A stretch of DNA of 42,255 bases from Candidatus Pacearchaeota archaeon CG_4_10_14_0_2_um_filter_35_33 (GCA_002792635.1 PFOR01000016.1:1-42255); one strand, 5' to 3'. Shown: positions 16,245 to 24,486, counted from the first letter of the stretch. Translations and numbers: made by a program. The notes: generated from the sequence alone by a model not told the origin.

Positions 16245-16619
16245 ATGGAAAATACGAGCAAAACAAAAATCAAGAAAAGGCTGAAAAAGAAAAAGAACCC
16301 TGAAATAGTTGAAACCATTGTTGCTGCAAATAAAAGCAAGACATGGGGCAAGGTTGCTGGATTACTTGCAAAAAGTAGAAAAAATTATTCTGTTGTTAAC
16401 CTTGACAAAATAGATGAAGTTTCCAAAGAAGGAGATACAATAATAATTGTTGGAAAGGTTCTCGGTTCAGGGGATATTAAGAAAAAAGTAAGGGTGTGTG
16501 CTGTAGGATTTTCTAAGGGTGCTGTTGAAAAAATCAAAAAAGCGAAAGGAGAAGCAGTATCTTTATTGGATGAAATAAATAAGAATGTGAAGGCAGAGGG
16601 GATTAAGATTATAAAATGA
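16245..16619 (+). CDS. rpl18e: Ribosomal protein eL18
   Basis: Large-subunit protein; SKTWGKVAGLLAKSRKNYSVVN and VGKVLGSGDIKKKVRVCAVG are family hallmarks, and 124 aa is normal. Two ATGs are possible: 16236, whose A is the last base of the tRNA, and 16245, which leaves an 8-nt leader after tRNA 3'-end cleavage. The second is chosen because tRNA processing would destroy the first. It ends on an ATGA overlap with uL13. Confidence 0.93.
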   Translation: MENTSKTKIKKRLKKKKNPEIVETIVAANKSKTWGKVAGLLAKSRKNYSVVNLDKIDEVSKEGDTIIIVGKVLGSGDIKKKVRVCAVGFSKGAVEKIKKAKGEAVSLLDEINKNVKAEGIKIIK

Positions 16620-17029
16620 AACCGGAAAAAGTGGATTTGGTTATAGACGCTAAAAATGCAACGCTTGGCAGATTGGCTAGTTATTCTGCAAAACGGGCGT
16701 TGATGGGAAAGACGATTGCGATAGTCAATTGTAACGAGGCCCTTGTTGTCGGAAAGCCTAAAATGATTATTAATGAATATAAAGAAACACGGCAGAGAGG
16801 GGGTGCAAGTCTTCATGGTCCTTTCTTTCCGAAATCTCCTGAAAGAATAGTCAAAAGAACTATAAGGGGCATGTTATCTTATAAACAAGCGAGGGGAAAA
16901 GAAGCTTTCAGGAGAATTAAGTGTTACAATGAGATTCCTGATGAATATAAGGATGCGAAAAGGCTTGCTGCTGGAAAAGAAAAGTCTGGAAAAACAATTA
17001 AATTGGCTAATTTAAGCAAGGAAATTTAA
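16616..17029 (+). CDS. rpl13: Ribosomal protein uL13
   Basis: Seen: IDAKNATLGRLASYSAKRAL at the N-terminus, VVGKPK, then RTIRGMLSYKQARGKEAFRR, the usual uL13 landmarks. Length 137 aa is typical of archaea. Starts on the ATGA overlap with eL18 and ends by sharing one base with uS9 (TAATG). Confidence 0.96.
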   Translation: MKPEKVDLVIDAKNATLGRLASYSAKRALMGKTIAIVNCNEALVVGKPKMIINEYKETRQRGGASLHGPFFPKSPERIVKRTIRGMLSYKQARGKEAFRRIKCYNEIPDEYKDAKRLAAGKEKSGKTIKLANLSKEI

Positions 17030-17433
17030 TGGATAAGGTAATGGTTGTTTCGGGAAAAAGAAAAACATCAGTTGCTAAAGCAAAGATAAAAGAGGGAACA
17101 GGAAAAGTTTTGTATAAGGGAAAACCATATTCAAGTCTCAGGATGTTACATAGACTTTCTCTGGCTGAACCTATTGAAATTACGAGGCAGGTTTTGGGAA
17201 AATTTAATTTTGATATTGAAGTAACTGTTAAGGGCGGGGGCACAGAATCTCAAATACAAGCAGCCAGATTGGCAATTGCAAACGCCCTTGTTAAGTTTAC
17301 GGGAAATCAAAATCTGAAGGAAGCTATTGTGGATTATGATAGAAATATGCTTATTGCGGATACCAGAAGAAAAGAAGCTTATAAGCCTGGAGACTCAAAG
17401 GCGAGAGCAATGAGACAAAGTTCTAAGAGGTAA
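17029..17433 (+). CDS. rps9: Ribosomal protein uS9
   Basis: Seen: SGKRKTSVAKAKIKEGTG at the start, VKGGGTESQIQAARLAIANAL, and the basic C-terminal tail (DSKARAMRQSSKR) that reaches the P-site tRNA. Length 134 aa is normal. In many archaea RpoN, RpoK and uS2 follow; here the operon stops and convergent accessory genes follow. A short CCCCCTTTTGGG element at about 17443-17454 may aid termination. Confidence 0.96.
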   Translation: MDKVMVVSGKRKTSVAKAKIKEGTGKVLYKGKPYSSLRMLHRLSLAEPIEITRQVLGKFNFDIEVTVKGGGTESQIQAARLAIANALVKFTGNQNLKEAIVDYDRNMLIADTRRKEAYKPGDSKARAMRQSSKR

Positions 17434-17463
17434 ATTTAGAAACCCCCTTTTGGGAAATTCTGT

Positions 17464-17702
17464 CTAGATTAGATAAGTTACTAATGTTATTACTATTGAA
17501 AAAGTGAGGGATGTCCAACTTTTAGATTTTTCATGTATTTGCGTGTGGTCTAAAATTCCATAAATTATTAGCATTAGTCCTAAAAAAAGTAAAAAAAGAA
17601 AAATATTGCAAAGATTGTGCCTGTCAGAAAATATAATTCGGCAGATATTGTCAAGAGTATTATCTCTAAAATTAATTTTCCTGTTGTTCCATGTCTGTCC
17701 AT
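17464..17702 (-). pseudogene. Small two-TM membrane protein with a probable frameshift
   Basis: From ATG 17702, two bases after the recombinase stop, one frame reads MDRHGTTGKLILEIILLTIS and a hydrophobic stretch, then stops in a T-rich run. A second frame continues LFLGLMLIIYGILDHTQ and a further hydrophobic helix LTFSIVITLVTYLI to a stop at 17464. Joined at the T-runs around 17580-17600 they form one protein of about 79 aa with three or fewer membrane helices. A single-base slip in the homopolymer explains the break, whether real or a sequencing error. No family recognised. Confidence 0.5.
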
Positions 17703-17704
17703 TT

Positions 17705-18511
17705 TTAGAGTCCGTCAAAAGGATTTTTGACTTTCTTTATCTGTTCTGTGGAGATATGGGTGTAAATCTGAGTTGTGTTTAATGACGAATGTCCTAGCAA
17801 TGTTTGAATCATCCTTATGTCTGTGCCAGATTCTAATAAATGGGTGGCGAAAGAATGTCTGAGTGTGTGCGGAGTTACTCTTTTGTTGATGCCTGTTTTT
17901 TCTTTTAGATTCTTTATTATTTTTTGGATGTTTCTTGTTGTTAAGGGTTTATCTTTCGAAAATAAATATTTATTTTCGTCGTGCTTTTTCAAATAATCTT
18001 GGATTTGTTTGGATAATTTTATAGAGATTGTAAATGTTCTGTCCTTGTTACCCTTTCCTTTTCTTACTTTCCCTACATTTTCGTTAAAGTCTATATCTTC
18101 AGGCCTAAGACCTACAACTTCTGAAACTCTAAGTCCTGATGAATATAATACGGAAATTATTAATTTTGATTTTTTTGTTTCAGCATTCTCGATTAATAAT
18201 CTAACTTCGTCTTTTGTTAATACGTCGGGGAGATATTTGTCTTTTTTTGGAATTTTGACATTACTCATGTCTTTTTTTAGAATCTCCTGGAAAAAGAATT
18301 TTATGGATGCAGCGGCAAGCATTATTGTGTTCTTAGATTTATCTTCAAACAAAGTTGATAAGTAATTTTTAACATCTGCCTCCGTTAATTCTGGGGATGA
18401 TTTATCAGCGTGTTTGAGAAATTTGTCTACGAAAAAAGAATAGTTGCGCACCGTTAATGGTGAGAATCCTCTCAACTTCAACTCAGTTTGTAGCTTTTGT
18501 AAATCAGACAT
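17705..18511 (-). CDS. xerA: Tyrosine recombinase, XerA/XerC-type
   Basis: Site-specific recombinase, probably resolving chromosome dimers. N-terminal SAM-like core-binding domain (residues 1-90) and catalytic domain with R128 (SSGLRVSE), K154 (KGKGNKD), H215-R218 (HTLRH), H241 (LLGHSS) and nucleophile Y250 (TTQIYTH), all present. 268 aa matches archaeal XerA. A minus-strand TATA-like CTTTAAATAG lies near 18548-18557. It could instead belong to an integrated element, but no attachment site was found. Confidence 0.9.
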   Translation of the reverse strand: MSDLQKLQTELKLRGFSPLTVRNYSFFVDKFLKHADKSSPELTEADVKNYLSTLFEDKSKNTIMLAAASIKFFFQEILKKDMSNVKIPKKDKYLPDVLTKDEVRLLIENAETKKSKLIISVLYSSGLRVSEVVGLRPEDIDFNENVGKVRKGKGNKDRTFTISIKLSKQIQDYLKKHDENKYLFSKDKPLTTRNIQKIIKNLKEKTGINKRVTPHTLRHSFATHLLESGTDIRMIQTLLGHSSLNTTQIYTHISTEQIKKVKNPFDGL

Positions 18512-18559
18512 TTGGCCTCTTTTATGAATTAATTAAAGCGAACGTCTATTTAAAGTTTG

Positions 18560-19015
18560 TTACGCACAAGATTCTACTGGCTTGGCGTCTAGGGGGCATC
18601 CATCTATTGTAATCGAGATAGATGTATAATCATCCAATTGAGCATCATTTAAGAAATACGTTTTGGTTTGTCCTGAAGAGATTACCTTGCAAAAGTTGCA
18701 TGTATAAGCAGAGCCACAACCCCATGATTCACTGTCTTGTTCATTTGTTGCTGTAAACTTGATTTGAGTAATCTCTACATTTTGAAGCTTCCTGATTAAT
18801 TGGACTTCTATTTCTTCAGTTGTTGGATTGTAACAAGCCTTTTCTACTGTTACCGCTGAGGAGAATGCCTTGGTCGCACAATCTACTGCTGGAGAAAGTT
18901 GATTTACTGGATTCATAAATGATGCGTAGAATATAGCAACAGCTGCTAATGTTATAGTTATAATTAAAACAACTGTTATTACTTCTGCAAGGCCTTTTTT
19001 ATTTACAGATGGCAT
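18560..19015 (-). CDS. Type IV pilin-like protein
   Basis: The N-terminus NKKGLAEVITVVLIITITLA has the class III signal motif (basic residues and Gly before a long hydrophobic helix, probable cleavage after G8) of archaeal pilins. The remaining about 115 residues form a Cys-rich exposed domain (CGSAYTCNFC among others), likely disulfide-bonded. It overlaps the upstream peptidase gene by 13 nt, suggesting a shared cell-surface function. Could be an adhesin subunit rather than a motility pilin. Confidence 0.75.
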   Translation of the reverse strand: MPSVNKKGLAEVITVVLIITITLAAVAIFYASFMNPVNQLSPAVDCATKAFSSAVTVEKACYNPTTEEIEVQLIRKLQNVEITQIKFTATNEQDSESWGCGSAYTCNFCKVISSGQTKTYFLNDAQLDDYTSISITIDGCPLDAKPVESCA

Positions 19016-20151
19016 GGGTTGTTGTCTCCTAAATTTTCTAAATTGACTGTTGTGGAATCATTATTATCTGATATTGTTAGTTCTGATTCTTGGCCTGTGG
19101 CTGGAGTTGTAATGAAAAAAGAATCTTCGTTTTGATAAATTTTCCCTTTGATTGTTTCACTCCCTTGGACATCGGTTTGTCCATCTGTAAATATATTGAA
19201 AGAAAATCGATTTGATAATGTGTTCTGAGAATTTATATCATAAACATCATATTTAACATCTCCTAGAGTATTTGCACCCGATGAGCAACCTGTTCTTAAT
19301 TCTGTGCTTATTATTTGGAATTTTCCATCGACTTTCTTTCCTTCAATGAAATAATTTCTTTGATCCTTGCAATCATCCTTTTTGAAATCGAAAAGAGCAT
19401 TTCCGGTTATTGCCCCTTTTTCGATAATTGATTCGCTGATTCTTTCAGATAAAAGTTTTTCATTGAATTGGCCAAATGTTAAAGAACGGAGGGTTCTCAT
19501 TATGCTTGCTTCGTGAGATCTTTTATAATCTCCCCTGGAACACCCATTATAGCAGCCGTCGACATCGCTCTCGAATTTATCACATGAAGATTGGCAATTT
19601 TTGGAGCCGAACGGAATTGAAGCAGGGACATATTCTTCTGCCAAATTGGCAAAGACATGACCAAACTCGTGTGCAAAAACTACAATTGGACTGGCTGAAT
19701 TTATGCTCATTACATCCTTATATGCTGAGCTCCTTATACCTGCAGAATAACTATCTACAACTGCAATATAATCATGTGGGCATGAAGATGCTACCTTGAT
19801 TATTTCTTTTTGATAACAAAGCACCGCCACCCCTTGATAGATTTCACAATATTGGGTCGCATCAAAAACACTAGGGGTGATATAATAAAAATTGAAAGAC
19901 TTTTCATTTTCTGAGAAAGGCGATAGACTTAATAGGAGGTCTGAATATTGCTCTGCTTCTTGTTTATTTGAAAAAAACAAAACATTGACTCCTGTTTCTT
20001 CGTTGAATTTTAGAGTGTTACAATCTTTTAGATTAGAGATTGTAGGTTGTGACTGTACTGATAAGCCTCTTGTGAAATAAAAAACGAGTGCTGCTATCAG
20101 TAAAAGTATTGCTATGATTAATACAATATAAATCCCTCTTCTTCCTTCCAT
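19003..20151 (-). CDS. Membrane-anchored zinc metallopeptidase, M64-like
   Basis: An N-terminal signal anchor (IYIVLIIAILLLIAALVFYF, residues 7-26) is followed by an extracellular domain with HEFGHVFANLAEEY (161-174), the HExxH zinc site plus a downstream acidic ligand as in IgA-peptidase-like M64 enzymes. Several Cys pairs follow (KNCQSSCDKF, GCYNGC). The C-terminal about 120 residues look like a beta-rich domain. It is co-oriented with and overlaps the pilin-like gene; it may process or anchor surface proteins. Confidence 0.78.
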   Translation of the reverse strand: MEGRRGIYIVLIIAILLLIAALVFYFTRGLSVQSQPTISNLKDCNTLKFNEETGVNVLFFSNKQEAEQYSDLLLSLSPFSENEKSFNFYYITPSVFDATQYCEIYQGVAVLCYQKEIIKVASSCPHDYIAVVDSYSAGIRSSAYKDVMSINSASPIVVFAHEFGHVFANLAEEYVPASIPFGSKNCQSSCDKFESDVDGCYNGCSRGDYKRSHEASIMRTLRSLTFGQFNEKLLSERISESIIEKGAITGNALFDFKKDDCKDQRNYFIEGKKVDGKFQIISTELRTGCSSGANTLGDVKYDVYDINSQNTLSNRFSFNIFTDGQTDVQGSETIKGKIYQNEDSFFITTPATGQESELTISDNNDSTTVNLENLGDNNPCHL

Positions 20152-20184
20152 ATAATTAGATATTTTTTATCCTTAAATAAGTTC

Positions 20185-20454
20185 TTAATTAATGGTATAG
20201 GAGAGTCCGTAGGCTACTCCTGAAAGAAGTGTTAAATCCCATAAATCTTGTACAATTTCTAAGGAAAAAAGAGCCACTGTATAAAATATTGCATCGCTTC
20301 TACTCTCAAGCCTTCCTTCTTTTCGCAAGTCATTCCACCCTTTTATATAAAAACCGGGAGTAATGGCCTTTAATAGAGTGTCTGTCCTTAGCCCTTCTTC
20401 TGGAAGGGAGTAGTCTTCTCTTGATAAGGTATTTTCTCTTGTGGTATAATCCAT
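20185..20454 (-). CDS. 89-aa protein with a hydrophobic C-terminus, function unknown
   Basis: The first half is polar (RENTLSREDYSLPEEGLRTD). The second half has AIFYTVALFSLEIVQDLWDLTLLSGVAYGL in shortened hydrophobic blocks that may form one or two membrane helices. A TATA-like GTATAAAAAGAT lies on the minus strand about 30 nt before the ATG at 20454. No family recognised. Confidence 0.55.
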   Translation of the reverse strand: MDYTTRENTLSREDYSLPEEGLRTDTLLKAITPGFYIKGWNDLRKEGRLESRSDAIFYTVALFSLEIVQDLWDLTLLSGVAYGLSYTIN

Positions 20455-20574
20455 CTGTGTTTTTTGAAAGAAGGGTATCTTTTTATACCTTCTGGAATGA
20501 AAACACTTAAAAAGGGTGGTTTTTTGAGTGTTAGATAAAGGATGGGTCTTGCTTGTTCTTTAGGGAAATAATAT

Positions 20575-21036
20575 ATGAAAATTAAGAAAGGCGACAAGGT
20601 AAAAGTTGAATATGAGGGCAAGTTTGAGTCGGGGGAAGTGTTTGATAGTTCCAAGGCTCATGGGAATCCATTAGAGTTTGTAGTCGAATCTGGACAGGTT
20701 GTACCTGGATTTGATAAGGCTATTGATGGAATGGAAAAAGGAGAAGAAAAGGAATTTAAGATTGAGCCAAAAGAAGGTTATGGTGAGCACAAGGACGAAT
20801 TGAAGAAAGAGATTCCAAGAGATATGCTTCCAAAAGATCAAGAGCCAAAAGAAGGCATGATTTTGATGATGCAAGCAGCTAATGGCCAGCAATTTCCTGC
20901 TAAAATAGCTAAGGTGGAAAAGGATAAAATTACCATTGACTTGAATCACCCGTTAGCAGGAAAGAAATTGATATTCAAGGTTAAAGTACTTGAGATAGAA
21001 CATGATAAAGGAGAAGGAATAGAATCAAAAATTTAA
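20575..21036 (+). CDS. FKBP-type peptidyl-prolyl isomerase (SlyD-like)
   Basis: Folding helper catalysing proline isomerisation. Seen: KIKKGDKVKVEYEGKF with GEVFDSS, VVPGFDKAIDGMEKGEEK, then an IF-type chaperone insert (GEHKDELKKEIPRDMLP, FPAKIAKV) and the closing NHPLAGKKLIFKVKVLEI, the order seen in archaeal short FKBPs. Length 153 aa is typical. It is 25 nt upstream of the RRM gene on the same strand. Confidence 0.94.
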   Translation: MKIKKGDKVKVEYEGKFESGEVFDSSKAHGNPLEFVVESGQVVPGFDKAIDGMEKGEEKEFKIEPKEGYGEHKDELKKEIPRDMLPKDQEPKEGMILMMQAANGQQFPAKIAKVEKDKITIDLNHPLAGKKLIFKVKVLEIEHDKGEGIESKI

Positions 21037-21061
21037 TTCTAATAAATGTAAGGAGGATAAG

Positions 21062-21418
21062 ATGAAAGTTTATGTTGGTAATTTGCCCTTTAGTATAAGA
21101 AATGACAAACTGAAAGAGATTTTCTCTGAGTTTGGCGAAGTAACTGAGGCTGTTGTCATAACTGACAGGTATTCAGGTAGATCTAAAGGATTTGGTTTTG
21201 TTACATTTGCTAACGACGATGATGCCAAGAAAGCCATTGATGGTATGGATGGCAAAGAAGTTGAAGGTAGATCTTTGAAAGTAAACGAAGCAAAACCAAG
21301 AGAAGACAGTGGCTTTAGAAGAGATGATGGGCCTGTTAAGCAGGCAGATGAGCCTAAAGAAGAACCTGAGGCAGAAGAATCTAAAAAGCCTGCTGAGGAT
21401 TTGAAGAAAGCTGCTTAA
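21062..21418 (+). CDS. RRM-domain RNA-binding protein
   Basis: One RNA recognition motif with both consensus sub-motifs: RNP2 VYVGNL (residues 3-8) and RNP1 KGFGFVTF (42-49) with the aromatic residues needed to stack on RNA. After about residue 80 comes an acidic, Lys/Pro-rich disordered tail. The strong ribosome site AGGAGG (21051-21056) decides the start. The architecture resembles small bacterial RRM proteins, which bind RNA and respond to cold; RRMs are uncommon in archaea, so transfer is plausible. Confidence 0.93.
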   Translation: MKVYVGNLPFSIRNDKLKEIFSEFGEVTEAVVITDRYSGRSKGFGFVTFANDDDAKKAIDGMDGKEVEGRSLKVNEAKPREDSGFRRDDGPVKQADEPKEEPEAEESKKPAEDLKKAA

Positions 21419-21427
21419 GTAAAAAAG

Positions 21428-21454
21428 TTTTTATTTTTTTATTTTATTAATTTT
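21428..21454 (+). terminator. T-rich terminator after the RRM gene
   Basis: Runs of T (TTTTTATTTTTTTATTTTAT) directly after the RRM stop resemble archaeal oligo-T terminators; no hairpin is needed. The next gene starts at 21458, so its transcript may begin within or before this tract. Confidence 0.45.
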
Positions 21455-21457
21455 AAG

Positions 21458-23083
21458 ATGAAAAAGAAGAAAAGAAATAATAGAGGTAATAGAAGGAATC
21501 CTAACAAGATTAAGAAGAAAGTTGTTATGGACAGAGAAGTGTTCAAAATTGAGTTGGGAAAAGTTAGTGGTAACCATATTGGAAAAACTATTCTTGTTCA
21601 GGGACTCTTAGAAAGAATTATACAGACTCCTGGACCCACATTATTTGCGTTAAATGATGGAACGGGAAGTTTAATGTTAAAGGGTTTTATCTCTCCAGGG
21701 GAAAGAGCATTTCCCGATATTAATGACGGGGATTGTATTGAAGCTAAAGTTAAACTGAAGGAATATAATGAAGCGTTTGAGGGTGAAATAATGAAGATTG
21801 AAAGTCTTACTGGAGCAAGAAAGGCAAAAGTTAGGCAAAAGATCGATGATGTTTTAAGAGAAAGAAGCAAGGCTAGAAATCCAGGGTTTATGGTTGAATC
21901 CAAGATTTTAGAAAAATTAGAAGATAGGTTTGTTAAGATTGCAACAGAAATAAAGATGGCTGTTTTGCAAAATAGACCTATAATTGTTAGACATCACAAT
22001 GATGCGGATGGTTATGCTTCAGGATATGCATTAGAAAAAGCAATTGTTCCGTTAATAGATAAACACCATGGCGGGGGAAAGAGTGCGTGGGAATTTTTCA
22101 CAAGGGCCCCGTGTTCGGCTCCGTTTTATGAAATAGATGATTCTATCAGAGATACTGCTAATTCGTTGAGAAATGTCGCAAAGTTTTCAAACAAAATGCC
22201 TTTAGTTGTTATTGCTGATAATGGTTCTAACGATCAAGATTTATTTGCGATACAACAAGGAAAGGTTCATGGCATGGATTTCATTGTCATTGATCACCAT
22301 TACTTTGAAAAAGATGTTATTTCTGAAGAGGTCTTGGTTCATATAAATCCTTTTTTAGTCGGAGAGGATGGGCAGAAATTTTCTGCAGGAATGCTTTGCT
22401 CGGAGTTAGCAAGATTTATTTCGGATGTTGAAAATGTTGAACAGATTGCGGCCATGTCTGGAATGGCTGATAGGATTGATATAATGAACCCTGGTGCTGT
22501 TAATCAATATGTTGAGCTGGCTGGAAAACAAGGATATGATAAAAAACTTTTAGCGGATATTGCTACAGTTATAGATTTTGTTTCCGCTAAATTGAGATTC
22601 ATGGAAGCTAGGGAATATATTGAAGTTTTATTTGGAGAACCGAGGGAGAAACAGAAAAAACTTGTCGGATTAATGGCACCTTATATTAAGGATTTGGAAA
22701 GAAAGGGGTTGGAAATGGCAAAGCAAGGGGCAACAACAGAAAAGAAGGGTTCTGTTGTATTACAACTATTGGATATTGAGAATAGCTTGCCTGGATTTGG
22801 TTTTTATCCTAAACCTGGAAAGACTGTTGGAATGTTGCATGATTGGATTCAGAAATCTGGAAAAGATTCCGTTGTTACAATGGGTGTTATGCCCTCAGCG
22901 ATAACAATAAGAGCGACAGATAAAGCTAATTTTTCAGTTCATGAGTTGATTAAGGAAATAGAAAAGAAGCTTCCGGGGGCGTTTGTTAATGGTGGGGGGC
23001 ATAAGAATGCTGGCTCAATTAATTTTGTTCCTGGAAAAAAAGATGATGTTATGAAAGTGGTTAGGGGTTTTGTCGGGAAGTGA
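21458..23083 (+). CDS. DHH-family phosphoesterase with N-terminal OB fold (archaeal RecJ-like)
   Basis: A basic tail (1-22), an OB-fold nucleic-acid-binding domain (about 30-115), then the DHH domain: HHNDADG (179-185), DNGS (254-257), IDHH (278-281), and the DHHA1 motif GGGHKNAGS near the C-terminus. These bind two Mn ions for single-strand nuclease or nucleotide phosphodiesterase activity. The 541-aa OB-DHH arrangement resembles archaeal RecJ/GAN relatives linked to replication and repair. ATG 21458 is used; an internal ATG at 21527 is an alternative start. Confidence 0.87.
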   Translation: MKKKKRNNRGNRRNPNKIKKKVVMDREVFKIELGKVSGNHIGKTILVQGLLERIIQTPGPTLFALNDGTGSLMLKGFISPGERAFPDINDGDCIEAKVKLKEYNEAFEGEIMKIESLTGARKAKVRQKIDDVLRERSKARNPGFMVESKILEKLEDRFVKIATEIKMAVLQNRPIIVRHHNDADGYASGYALEKAIVPLIDKHHGGGKSAWEFFTRAPCSAPFYEIDDSIRDTANSLRNVAKFSNKMPLVVIADNGSNDQDLFAIQQGKVHGMDFIVIDHHYFEKDVISEEVLVHINPFLVGEDGQKFSAGMLCSELARFISDVENVEQIAAMSGMADRIDIMNPGAVNQYVELAGKQGYDKKLLADIATVIDFVSAKLRFMEAREYIEVLFGEPREKQKKLVGLMAPYIKDLERKGLEMAKQGATTEKKGSVVLQLLDIENSLPGFGFYPKPGKTVGMLHDWIQKSGKDSVVTMGVMPSAITIRATDKANFSVHELIKEIEKKLPGAFVNGGGHKNAGSINFVPGKKDDVMKVVRGFVGK

Positions 23084-23674
23084 TTAGGCTGTTCTAAGCG
23101 ATTTATTCTGGGCTTGAACATAATTATCGGAAACGAACCATCTGTGATTGCTTGGAAGAATATCTGGACCAAACTCTACCGAGGTTTCTCGGTTTCTTCT
23201 TCTCGATTCTTCTTTTCTTTTCCTTTTCTCTACATTGGATTTCATATAATTAAGTCCTCTTTGACAGAACTTCTGAGTTTGAGAGTCAAGACTGCCAAAA
23301 AAGTCCGATGAAATGACTCCTTGATAACCTTTCAATGCTTTGTTTGAACATTTAAAATCTATATAGTGAAATCCCGGGTCCATAATAGCTAAATTGTGTG
23401 CTGCACTTGCCGCATAATCATAGCATGCTGGCTCATCTACTCTCGCAAATATGTCCCTGGTTAAAGGGTATGCTCTTGCAGCAATAATTAAATGGTATGC
23501 TCTTGCAGCAATAATTTTTTGCCACAAGGCCTCTTCAAAATCTTTGGTTTGTTTGGCTTCTCTTCCAGCCATGTCGTGCTCTCTTGCTTCGTCAAAATCC
23601 ATTACTGGAAATTCATATGAGAGCAGAGAAAGAATATTTTCTGGCGTGATTTCTGCTGGAATATTAAGGCGCAT
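23084..23674 (-). CDS. 196-aa hypothetical protein with a 9-residue tandem duplication
   Basis: No family recognised. Mostly helical, cytoplasmic, ending in a very basic stretch (NVEKRKRKEESRRRNRE, about residues 148-164). IIAARAYHL is followed directly by IIAARAYPL (about residues 54-72), encoded by a 27-bp tandem repeat. It is convergent with the DHH gene, their stops meeting at 23083/23084. The alanine- and aromatic-rich repeat suggests a TPR/SEL1-like helical hairpin but this is weak. Confidence 0.6.
   Translation of the reverse strand: MRLNIPAEITPENILSLLSYEFPVMDFDEAREHDMAGREAKQTKDFEEALWQKIIAARAYHLIIAARAYPLTRDIFARVDEPACYDYAASAAHNLAIMDPGFHYIDFKCSNKALKGYQGVISSDFFGSLDSQTQKFCQRGLNYMKSNVEKRKRKEESRRRNRETSVEFGPDILPSNHRWFVSDNYVQAQNKSLRTA
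23467..23516. repeat. 27-bp tandem duplication
   Basis: GGTATGCTCTTGCAGCAATA at 23467-23486 recurs at 23494-23513, with 23 identical bases and a period of 27. The period is a multiple of three, so the host gene stays in frame. Near identity implies a recent event. Confidence 0.85.
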
Positions 23675-23785
23675 AGGTTATGTATGAGGAGACAATTATA
23701 AACTTTATTATATTCTTAGTCTTTTTAAGTTGGAGATGGGGGGTTTCGGCTCCTAAAACTATTTATACTAACATCTCATTCAAGC

Positions 23786-23941
23786 ATGAGGCTTCAAAAA
23801 AGGCCGAGTGGGATATATAATGGAAAGAAATACCATAAGTAGATAATTGCCCTTCCTGAAGTAGAGGTTAATTACGCGGGATTCAAGGAAGGTGGTGATT
23901 TAGAGGTTGATTCTGAAAAAGGGAAGATTTGGCTGAAGAAA
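23786..23941 (+). pseudogene. AbrB-like gene interrupted by in-frame TAG
   Basis: Reading from ATG 23786, 18 codons (MRLQKRPSGIYNGKKYHK) are followed by TAG at 23840-23842, then the same frame gives IIALPEVEVNYAG, FKEGGDLEV and KGKIWLKK. This matches the intact AbrB-like gene at 26081 (VNLPEM..., AGFKEGDELE, KGKIVLRKK). The upstream region also matches (TTTCGGCTCCTAAAA and a TATA-like ATTTATA). The natural stop is lost and the frame runs into the antisense of the toxin gene. Likely an inactivated AbrB/SpoVT-type transcription factor or antitoxin. Confidence 0.62.
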
Positions 23942-23947
23942 AGTCAA

Positions 23948-24286
23948 TTAAAATCCCCTTTCTCCGAACCTTTTCAAGATATCTTTTACCTCATCAATTG
24001 TTTTCTGCTGGTCTTTTTTATCTGACATTCTCACTACTTTTATCAGTAAATCTGTGAGCACAGATTCATCTAATACTTTCAATTTAAATCCATCTGTGAT
24101 AAAATAAAATCTAAAGACCTTGTATCTTAGCTCTTTTAATGCTATTTTGCCTATATTACCAAGAAATTTTCCTTTTTTTGGATTTTTTTCTAAAGAATAA
24201 AGAAGGTTGAAAACTCTGACTGATTCTTTTTTGAATTTCTTGTTTATCTCTGCTTCTAATTTTTCAGAGATAATTACTTTTGCCAT
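23948..24286 (-). CDS. RelE/ParE-type toxin
   Basis: 112 aa. ELRYKVFRFYFITDGFKLKV is the central sheet typical of RelE-superfamily ribonuclease toxins, and KVVRMSDKKDQQKTIDEV is the C-terminal segment common in archaeal members. It would cleave ribosome-bound mRNA when free of antitoxin. It follows its antitoxin with a 13-nt overlap (24274-24286), the standard operon order. Confidence 0.72.
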   Translation of the reverse strand: MAKVIISEKLEAEINKKFKKESVRVFNLLYSLEKNPKKGKFLGNIGKIALKELRYKVFRFYFITDGFKLKVLDESVLTDLLIKVVRMSDKKDQQKTIDEVKDILKRFGERGF

Positions 24287-24480
24287 TTAGCTTTTGCCCT
24301 CTCGAGAGCATCTTTCACGGGGACAAATCCTTTTTCATCCATTAGTAAATCCTGAATCTGTCTTTTCTTGGCACTTTCAAGGATTCTCTCTATTATGTCT
24401 GAATACGTTTCTCCCTTAAGGCCAAATTCTATTATCTTTTCCCTCAATTCTTTTTTGATTGCAATAGTTGTTGTTTCCAT
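24274..24480 (-). CDS. VapB-like antitoxin
   Basis: 68 aa. TTIAIKKELREKIIEFGLKG followed by ETYSDIIERILESAKK is the strand-helix-helix form of archaeal VapB/RHH-type antitoxins; the C-terminal part (VPVKDALERAKAKWQK) would bind the toxin. Two palindromes lie directly upstream at 24487-24531. Partner of the RelE-type toxin it overlaps. Confidence 0.7.
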   Translation of the reverse strand: METTTIAIKKELREKIIEFGLKGETYSDIIERILESAKKRQIQDLLMDEKGFVPVKDALERAKAKWQK

Positions 24481-24486
24481 GATTTT

